Assembly (NCBI GenBank): GCA_002787455.1
Contig: PCWU01000041.1
Span: forward strand, 357-6,286
DNA from: Gallionellaceae bacterium CG11_big_fil_rev_8_21_14_0_20_60_62
GTDB taxonomy: Bacteria; Pseudomonadota; Gammaproteobacteria; Burkholderiales; Gallionellaceae
DNA: 5,930 nt
Direction of reading: 5' to 3'
Both the position numbers and the translations under genes were made by a program. Position 1 is the first letter of the stretch; every line of letters starts with the position of its first letter. Shown piece by piece: positions 1 to 5,930 of this stretch. Under the pieces are notes generated by a model. The model ran no database searches. It was not told where the DNA came from and saw nothing but the letters and a program-made list of their open reading frames with translations.

Positions 1-695
1 GTGTAGGCCGTGCTGGCATTGGTATCGCTGTAGGCCAGAGCAAACAGATATCCGCCGAAGTCCTTGGAAACCGCCAGTTTGTAATCGGTGTAGCTCAGGT
101 TGGTTGCACCGGCGCCCTTATTCGCCCCGCTGTATTCCTGCCGTCCCAAGTGCGCGCTGAAAGTGATACCGGTATCGGTGATGCCCAAATCGGCCAGCGG
201 CAGACTGGCATTGAGCTCGAGATAATCGGTACCGCTTGCATCATTGACACCAAACGTGTCACCCAGGCTGTAGGAGTATTTGGCGGTCACCCACTTGTAG
301 CCCACTGCACCATACAACTCATCCGTGTCGGCCTTGGTGGCGCCGCCGTAACTGCCCGGATAGTTGTAACGCAGGTAGCCCGCGTCATAAGTGAAGTCTT
401 CGCCATAGCTGCCGCGAAAACCGACATAGGTATCCAGCTCGACACTGGCGCGGGTGGCCACACCGGCATCGCTGAGCCAGCTGATGTTGGACCCCCACAC
501 GCCGGCATACAGACCGCTGGCATGGGCAGCATCAAAACCGCCCTGGAGCGCCGGATTGGTGCCGGTTTGCGAGATGCCACGGAACAGATAGTCGCTGGTG
601 ATCGCCACGTTCGAGCTGAACGTCAGGTCTTCAGCGGCAGCAGATGCAGCGAACGAGGCAGCCAGCGCAACAACAAGCAGTTTTTTCTTAAGCAT
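1..695 (-). CDS. TorF-family (TIGR02001) putative outer-membrane porin, C-terminus beyond the window
   Basis: The minus-strand reading gives 231 residues without a stop and runs off the left edge. It begins with a Sec signal peptide: a KKK basic start, a hydrophobic core LLVVALAASFAAS and an A-A-A cleavage site near residue 21 before EDLTFSSN. The mature part matches the TIGR02001/TorF-like family, with the N-terminal signature TSDYLFRGISQTGTNPALQG (34-53) followed by GLYAGVWGSNISW. Alternating aromatic and small residues throughout suggest beta-barrel strands. Family members are about 230-260 residues, so only the last strand or so should be missing. The ATG at 695 is supported by AAGGAA (complement 701-706) with a 5-nt spacer. 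It is transcribed divergently from ubiK, and the upstream region carries a sigma-54 promoter with NtrC-like sites. The cargo is not established; nitrogen-related uptake is only an inference from this promoter. Confidence 0.9.
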   Translation of the reverse strand, partial: MLKKKLLVVALAASFAASAAAEDLTFSSNVAITSDYLFRGISQTGTNPALQGGFDAAHASGLYAGVWGSNISWLSDAGVATRASVELDTYVGFRGSYGEDFTYDAGYLRYNYPGSYGGATKADTDELYGAVGYKWVTAKYSYSLGDTFGVNDASGTDYLELNASLPLADLGITDTGITFSAHLGRQEYSGANKGAGATNLSYTDYKLAVSKDFGGYLFALAYSDTNASTAY

Positions 696-733
696 GATAT
701 TTCCTTTCAGTGGTAAAAAAATTTGGGTTACTT

Positions 734-779
734 CGTTTGCCCCCTCTCCCAACGGGGGAGAGTTGGGGAGGGGGAAACG
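734..779. repeat. Long imperfect hairpin of the CCCCTCTCCC/GGGGAGGGG type in the porin leader
   Basis: The left arm at 734-753 (CGTTTGCCCCCTCTCCCAAC) and the right arm at 762-779 (GTTGGGGAGGGGGAAACG) pair over about 18 bp with two single-base bulges. A shorter alternative hairpin uses CTCTCCC (744-750) with GGGAGAG (756-762), so two folds compete. The wording resembles dispersed extragenic hairpin repeats common in proteobacterial genomes (general knowledge). If the porin is transcribed from the predicted sigma-54 start, this structure lies inside its untranslated leader. A T7 run follows on the minus strand (complement 721-715), but about 12 nt beyond the stem, so it is not a textbook terminator. 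Confidence 0.7.
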
Positions 780-791
780 GGCAAGCCCGTT
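776..791. repeat. Perfect 7-bp inverted repeat, AACGGGC-AA-GCCCGTT
   Basis: Two 7-bp arms, AACGGGC (776-782) and GCCCGTT (785-791), are separated only by AA. The gap is too short for a relaxed RNA loop unless the closing pair opens, so it could be a small hairpin or a protein-binding dyad. It overlaps the right base of the larger hairpin and sits about 30-45 nt after the predicted porin transcription start. Confidence 0.55.
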
Positions 792-831
792 AAGTTTCAA
801 GGCGGGACAAAAGTATCCACGGCCTCCTATC

Positions 832-848
832 AGCACCAACTGTGCCAA
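832..848 (-). promoter_or_regulatory. Sigma-54 (RpoN) -24/-12 promoter for the porin
   Basis: The minus strand reads TTGGCACAGTTGGTGCT. Against the sigma-54 consensus TGGCAC-N5-TTGCW it matches the whole -24 hexamer and four of five -12 bases, with one T-to-G change. The invariant GG (846-845) and GC (834-833) have the required spacing. Counting from the GC at -13/-12 puts transcription start near 821, giving a leader of about 126 nt before the porin ATG at 695. The two NtrC-like sites upstream on the same axis strengthen the call. It is a sequence match only. Confidence 0.75.
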
Positions 849-913
849 TGTTCAAAAACCTCTGTATCCATTGGGTTTAAAGCCTGACTTGAAGGTGTCT
901 TCCATGCACCGTG

Positions 914-930
914 TGCACCATGGTCTGGCA
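914..930 (-). promoter_or_regulatory. NtrC-like enhancer site 2 (degenerate)
   Basis: TGCACCATGGTCTGGCA has one perfect half-site (TGCACCA) and a degraded second half that keeps the terminal GCA. Its centre (922) is about 101 bp upstream of the predicted sigma-54 start and 31 bp from site 1. That is about three helical turns, close to the 32-bp spacing of paired NtrC sites at glnA. The overlapping word GCACCGTGTGC (906-916) is another dyad of the same half-site, with non-standard spacing. Taken alone the site is weak; the spacing is the main support. Confidence 0.45.
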
Positions 931-944
931 TCCATAACCACTCA

Positions 945-961
945 TGCACTGCGATGGTGCG
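945..961 (-). promoter_or_regulatory. NtrC-like enhancer site 1
   Basis: The 17 bp TGCACTGCGATGGTGCG fit the NtrC dyad TGCAC-N5-TGGTGCA in all but the last base, and contain the exact core GCAC-N5-TGGTGC. Its centre (953) is about 132 bp upstream of the predicted sigma-54 start. That lies in the range of the classic glnA enhancer sites (about -140 and -108 in E. coli). The site is palindromic, so the strand only denotes the porin promoter it is assigned to. It also lies just upstream of ubiK. Confidence 0.65.
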
Positions 962-969
962 GGCGGATT

Positions 970-978
970 TGGTACACT
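970..978 (+). promoter_or_regulatory. Possible extended -10 promoter for ubiK
   Basis: TGG-TACACT gives a TGn extended -10 motif and a -10 hexamer with four of six consensus bases, ending about 30 nt before the ubiK ATG. No good -35 element stands at the expected place, which extended -10 promoters can tolerate. The missing -35 region would fall within NtrC-like site 1, so NtrC occupancy could interfere with ubiK transcription (inference). Confidence 0.35.
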
Positions 979-1008
979 TCCCGCGTTGAATTTGAAAAAG
1001 GAAAAAAT

Positions 1009-1221
1009 ATGCTGAACGCAAAGTTTTTTGAAGAGATGTCATCGAAACTGAATGCAGTGGTGGCCAACAGTCCGGCCAAGGACTTCGAGAAGAACGCCCG
1101 CTCGCTGCTGGCGCAGGGGTTCTCCAAACTCGATCTGGTCACGCGCGAGGAATACGAAGTGCTGGCGGCGCGGCTGGACAAAATGGAAGCGCGCTTGGCC
1201 GAACTGGAAACGAGGAAGTAA
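1009..1221 (+). CDS. ubiK: Ubiquinone biosynthesis accessory factor UbiK (BMFP-domain protein, YqiC family)
   Basis: This is a 70-residue, acidic, all-helical protein. An amphipathic N-terminal helix (LNAKFFEEMSSKLNAVVAN) is followed by the family signature SKLDLVTREEYEVLAARLDK (39-58), comparable to the LDLVSREEFDV stretch of E. coli YqiC. It ends in a coiled coil, MEARLAELETRK. In E. coli UbiK forms a complex with UbiJ and supports efficient aerobic ubiquinone synthesis, probably linking the Ubi enzymes to lipid; E. coli UbiK is somewhat longer (about 96 residues). The ATG at 1009 has a good Shine-Dalgarno, AAAGGAAA, a few bases upstream. An open frame continues upstream to 598, but that segment overlaps the porin start and control region and is not protein-like. 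The gene is divergent from the porin and followed by the repeat element. Confidence 0.88.
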   Translation: MLNAKFFEEMSSKLNAVVANSPAKDFEKNARSLLAQGFSKLDLVTREEYEVLAARLDKMEARLAELETRK

Positions 1222-1235
1222 TGTTCCTCCACCCG

Positions 1236-1360
1236 GTCATTCCGGCGCAGGCCGGAATCCAGTTAATTGAATATGCCCCGCGTAGCGTTACAAAACCAGG
1301 ATGCAGGTCACTGCGCGGTCTTGTTTTGTATTGCCGGATTCCGGCCTGCGCCGGAATGAC
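1236..1360. mobile_element. REPIN/MITE-like element with perfect 25-bp inverted ends
   Basis: The 25 bp at 1236-1260 reappear exactly in inverted orientation at 1336-1360. Each end is itself a hairpin: ATTCCGGC-GCAG-GCCGGAAT at 1239-1258, and the complement with loop CTGC at 1338-1357. The 75-bp centre carries a further inverted pair, TACAAAAC (1289-1296) and GTTTTGTA (1323-1330), so the whole element could fold into a long cruciform. It has no coding capacity. Two REP-type hairpins in inverted order are the definition of a REPIN, a non-autonomous element moved in trans by RAYT (TnpA-REP) transposases. The palindromic ATTCC...GGAAT wording also recalls the neisserial dRS3 repeat. No target-site duplication is evident. 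It fills most of the 146-bp ubiK-comM gap and may also terminate ubiK transcription. Confidence 0.75.
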
Positions 1361-1367
1361 GAAGTAA

Positions 1368-2864
1368 ATGGGACTCGCCGTCCTCTACAGTCGCGCGCTG
1401 TCCGGCATGGAAGCCGCGCTGGTCACCGTCGAGGTGCACCTGGCCAACGGCCTGCCGCAGTTCACCATCGTCGGCTTGCCGGAAACCGAGGTGAAAGAAA
1501 GCAAAGACCGCGTGCGCGCCGCCTTGCAGAATTGCCAGTTCGAGTTTCCCGCCCGCCGCATCACGGTCAACCTTGCGCCGGCCGATCTGCCCAAAGAGAG
1601 CGGGCGCTTCGACTTGCCCATCGCGCTCGGCATCCTTGCCGCCTCGGGACAGATCCCCGCCAACAAACTGAATGAATATGAATTTGCCGGTGAGCTGGCA
1701 TTGACCGGCGAATTGCGCGCGATTCGAGGCGCGCTGGCGATGACCTACCGCGCCGCCGATTCGGGGCGCGCTTTTATTCTTCCCGCGGTAAACGCGGCGG
1801 AAGCGGCGCTGGTGGAAGATGCGGTGGTGTATCCGGCGCAATCGCTGTTACAGGTGGCGGCGCATCTGACCGGGCGCGATGCCCTCACGCGCCAACTCGC
1901 GGACACCCAGCCCGTTGCGCCACACTATCCCGACATGCGCGAAGTCAAAGGACAAACCGCCTCCAAACGCGCGCTCGAGATCGCGGCAGCGGGCGGACAT
2001 TCCGTGCTGATGTCCGGCCCGCCCGGTACCGGCAAGAGCATGCTGGCGGCGCGTTTCCCCGGCATCCTGCCGCAGATGACGCAAGAGGAAGCGCTGGAAT
2101 CAGCGGCCATGCAATCGCTCGGCGGCCAATTCGACATTGCATGCTGGAAACGCCGTCCCTATCGCGCCCCGCATCACACCGCGAGCGCGGTGGCACTTGT
2201 CGGCGGCGGCAGCAATCCCCGACCGGGCGAAATCTCCGTCTCCATGCACGGCGTTTTGTTTCTGGATGAATTGCCGGAGTTCGACCGCAAGGTGCTGGAA
2301 GTGTTGCGCGAGCCGCTGGAGAGTGGTCGCATCACCATTTCGCGCGCGGCGCGGCGTGCCGATTTCAAGGCGCAGTTCCAGTTGCTGGCGGCGATGAACC
2401 CCTGCCCCTGCGGTTATCTCGGCCATTACAACGGCAAGTGTCGCTGCACGCCAGACCAGGTGGCGCGCTATCGCGGCAAGATTTCCGGCCCGCTGCTGGA
2501 CCGCATCGACATCCAGATCGAAGTACCGGCGGTGCCGCAGGAGGATTTATTGAAGCAGTCCGATGGTGAAGACAGTTGCGCCATTCAGGCGCGCGTCGAA
2601 GCCGCGCGACAACGCCAACTGGCGCGCCAGAACAAGCCGAATGCGTTGCTCTCCGTGACCGAGATCGACCAGTATTGCGCACCGGACGCGCAGGGCGAGG
2701 CTTTGCTGCGCCAGGCCATCACCCGGCTCAATCTTTCCGCACGCGCCTACCACCGCATCCTCAAGGTGGCGCGCACCGTTGCCGACCTGGCGGGCAGCGA
2801 AAATCTCCTGACCGCGCACATTGCCGAAGCAGTGCAATACCGGCGCATGGATAAAACCCCATAA
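1368..2864 (+). CDS. comM: ComM/YifB, Mg-chelatase-like AAA+ ATPase (branch-migration helicase)
   Basis: The 498-residue product has family length and aligns from its first residues with YifB (MGLAVLYSRALSGMEAALVT), which fixes the start. An N-terminal ChlI/Lon-like domain (about 20-140) contains GLPETEVKESKDRVRAAL and NLAPADLPKESGRFDLPIA. The AAA+ core follows, with Walker A GPPGTGKS (217-224, Lys223), Walker B VLFLDE (296-301), and LLDRID near 376-381. A CxC-x9-CxC cluster (Cys346, 348, 358, 360) may bind metal; E. coli YifB lacks these cysteines. The C-terminal Mg-chelatase domain spans about 405-495. In Vibrio cholerae ComM is a hexameric helicase that promotes branch migration during natural transformation. 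No Shine-Dalgarno lies at normal distance: GGAA (1353-1356) is 11 nt before ATG and inside the repeat hairpin stem. Confidence 0.95.
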   Translation: MGLAVLYSRALSGMEAALVTVEVHLANGLPQFTIVGLPETEVKESKDRVRAALQNCQFEFPARRITVNLAPADLPKESGRFDLPIALGILAASGQIPANKLNEYEFAGELALTGELRAIRGALAMTYRAADSGRAFILPAVNAAEAALVEDAVVYPAQSLLQVAAHLTGRDALTRQLADTQPVAPHYPDMREVKGQTASKRALEIAAAGGHSVLMSGPPGTGKSMLAARFPGILPQMTQEEALESAAMQSLGGQFDIACWKRRPYRAPHHTASAVALVGGGSNPRPGEISVSMHGVLFLDELPEFDRKVLEVLREPLESGRITISRAARRADFKAQFQLLAAMNPCPCGYLGHYNGKCRCTPDQVARYRGKISGPLLDRIDIQIEVPAVPQEDLLKQSDGEDSCAIQARVEAARQRQLARQNKPNALLSVTEIDQYCAPDAQGEALLRQAITRLNLSARAYHRILKVARTVADLAGSENLLTAHIAEAVQYRRMDKTP

Positions 2865-2901
2865 TTGCTGATGAATTGTGGGTGCGCATATAATATGCGC
2901 A
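2865..2901 (+). promoter_or_regulatory. ccdAB promoter with -10 box inside an operator-like palindrome
   Basis: A perfect TATAAT (2889-2894) lies inside a dyad, TGCGCATA-TAA-TATGCGCA (2883-2901), with 8-bp arms and a 3-nt spacer. TTGCTG (2865-2870) is a weak -35 with an 18-bp spacer. Transcription would start near 2901, about 19 nt before the ccdA ATG. Antitoxins of the CcdA type have an N-terminal ribbon-helix-helix or related DNA-binding fold and, with CcdB, repress their own promoter. A palindrome covering the -10 is the expected operator place. The promoter begins directly after the comM stop codon. Confidence 0.7.
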
Positions 2902-2919
2902 TTATTCATGGAGGCCATC

Positions 2920-3168
2920 ATGTCCACCCCGCACTTCGACGCATCCGCACCGAAAAAAGCGGCCAACCTCAGCATCAATTCCGATCTGCTGCGCCAGGCA
3001 AAAGAGTTGCACATCAATCTTTCGCAAAGCATGGAGGAACATCTGGCGAATTTGGTGCGCGAGGCGAAGCAAAAACAATGGCTGGCCGAGAACGCCGAGT
3101 TCATCGCGGCGTACAACAAGCGCATCGAAAAGGAAGGCATGCCGCTCGAACAGTACCGGACGTTCTGA
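2920..3168 (+). CDS. ccdA: CcdA-family antitoxin (type II toxin-antitoxin)
   Basis: The 82-residue product has the typical antitoxin layout. The DNA-binding dimer domain is about 14-45 (AANLSINSDLLRQAKELHIN, then LSQSMEEHLANLV). The charged C-terminal tail contains QWLAENAEFIAAYNKRIEKE and ends GMPLEQYRTF, matching CcdA relatives, whose tail wraps and neutralises CcdB. The ATG at 2920 is chosen because GGAGG (2910-2914) sits 5 nt upstream and the predicted transcription start (about 2901) excludes the in-frame GTG at 2878. The stop codon is followed two bases later by the toxin start, the usual antitoxin-first operon order. CcdA is expected to be the Lon-labile partner that also represses the operon; this is family knowledge, not visible here. 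Confidence 0.9.
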   Translation: MSTPHFDASAPKKAANLSINSDLLRQAKELHINLSQSMEEHLANLVREAKQKQWLAENAEFIAAYNKRIEKEGMPLEQYRTF

Positions 3169-3170
3169 CG

Positions 3171-3491
3171 GTGGCACATTTCGATATTTATCCCAACCCG
3201 GGACACACCAAAAAATCCGACGTGCCCTACCTGCTCGAAGTCCAGAGTGATTTGTTGGACACTCTGGATAGCCGCGTCGTGGTGCCTTTGCGCAGAGTGG
3301 ATCGCTTCGACAAAGTGGCGCTTCCCAAAAACCTTGCGCCCGTATTCGAGATAGACGGGCTAACCTGCTTCATGGAAACCCCAAAGTTGGCGGCAGTCCC
3401 GGCCAGGATTCTGAAAACTCCTGTCGCCTCCCTGGCAAACCATCATGCGGCTGTGACGACCGCGCTTGATTTCCTTTTTCAGAGTTACTGA
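3171..3491 (+). CDS. ccdB: CcdB-family toxin with a non-canonical C-terminus
   Basis: The 106-residue product starts with GTG, 2 nt after the ccdA stop, so translation is probably coupled; a lone GGA (3158-3160) is the only SD-like word. Family features in order: MAHFDIYPNP, YLLEVQSDLLDTLDSRVVVPL (20-40, compare VQSDIIDT...MVIPL of F-plasmid CcdB), APVFEIDG (56-63), and a C-terminal helix with TTALDFLFQSY. CcdB of the F plasmid poisons DNA gyrase through GyrA, and its last three residues Trp-Gly-Ile are needed for toxicity. Here they are Gln-Ser-Tyr. The frame is intact, so the gene is not an obvious pseudogene. It may be a weak or detoxified toxin, or a chromosomal subtype with altered target contacts. 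It ends 23 bp before metH with no visible terminator. Confidence 0.88.
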   Translation: MAHFDIYPNPGHTKKSDVPYLLEVQSDLLDTLDSRVVVPLRRVDRFDKVALPKNLAPVFEIDGLTCFMETPKLAAVPARILKTPVASLANHHAAVTTALDFLFQSY

Positions 3492-3514
3492 AACCCGACT
3501 CACCAACACATACC

Positions 3515-5930
<2,416 letters not shown>

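Noticed and set aside
150..716. Plus-strand frame of 188 codons opposite the porin
   Set aside because: It is the antisense shadow of the porin gene, whose signal peptide and family motifs are clear on the minus strand.
865..878. Possible IHF site between the NtrC sites and the sigma-54 promoter
   Set aside because: TATCCA followed by TTGGG-TTT is only a loose fit with off-by-one spacing to WATCAA-N4-TTR, too weak to annotate.
598..1221. Long plus-strand frame of 207 codons ending with ubiK
   Set aside because: The upstream 137 codons overlap the porin signal-peptide region and the intergenic control elements. Only the part from 1009 matches UbiK, and it has its own good Shine-Dalgarno.
1263..1335. 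tRNA or small RNA within the repeat element
   Set aside because: There is no cloverleaf, no T-loop sequence and no promoter. The only structure is the short inverted pair already noted.
1308..1841. Minus-strand frame of 177 codons
   Set aside because: It is antisense to the conserved N-terminal part of comM, and its start would lie within comM. The composition is typical of a GC-rich shadow.
2878..2919. GTG-initiated N-terminal extension of CcdA
   Set aside because: It would include the promoter and palindrome and begin before the predicted transcription start. The ATG at 2920 has a good GGAGG.
2547..3206. Minus-strand frame of 219 codons spanning the comM end and ccdA
   Set aside because: It covers two well-recognised plus-strand genes and their promoter, and shows no protein family features.
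2865..3491. Longer ccdB beginning upstream through the ccdA gene
   Set aside because: The extra residues overlap all of ccdA in another frame and have no CcdB resemblance. The GTG at 3171 fits the family length and operon spacing.
3492..3514. Cobalamin riboswitch upstream of metH
   Set aside because: The gap is only 23 bp and no B12-box-like sequence was noticed in or just before it.

Overview
The window looks like chromosomal DNA of a Gram-negative betaproteobacterium, possibly a Gallionella/Sideroxydans/Nitrosomonadales-type organism. This is inferred from a TorF-type outer-membrane porin, a UbiK-type ubiquinone factor, a ComM/YifB protein with a Cys-rich insert and a full-fusion cobalamin-dependent MetH. 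I could not run a taxonomic search, so the lineage is tentative.

Layout from left to right. (1) Positions 1-695, minus strand: the N-terminal 231 residues of a TorF/TIGR02001-family porin, whose C-terminus lies beyond the left edge. (2) Positions 696-1008: an intergenic control region. On the minus strand it holds a very good sigma-54 (-24/-12) promoter and two NtrC-like enhancer sites about 31 bp apart. The predicted porin leader is about 126 nt long and contains two strong inverted repeats. (3) Positions 1009-1221, plus: ubiK (BMFP domain). (4) Positions 1236-1360: a 125-bp REPIN/MITE-like element with perfect 25-bp inverted ends, each end itself a hairpin. (5) Positions 1368-2864, plus: comM (yifB), which starts only 7 nt after that element and has no clear ribosome binding site. 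(6) Positions 2865-3491, plus: a ccdAB-type toxin-antitoxin operon, with its -10 box inside a palindrome that probably serves as operator. (7) Positions 3515-5930, plus: metH, cut by the right edge inside the B12-binding domain.

The genes do not form one pathway. The porin is read divergently and is probably controlled by nitrogen status. In related bacteria this porin family is often next to glnK-amtB, which could lie just left of this window (inference). ubiK and comM are housekeeping/competence genes. The ccdAB pair sits between comM and metH, only 23 bp before metH, so metH may depend on read-through from the ccd promoter.

I see no wholly new multi-gene system. The most notable signals are the NtrC/sigma-54 architecture of the porin, the REPIN-like element against the comM start codon, and a CcdB homologue without the canonical Trp-Gly-Ile C-terminus next to metH.
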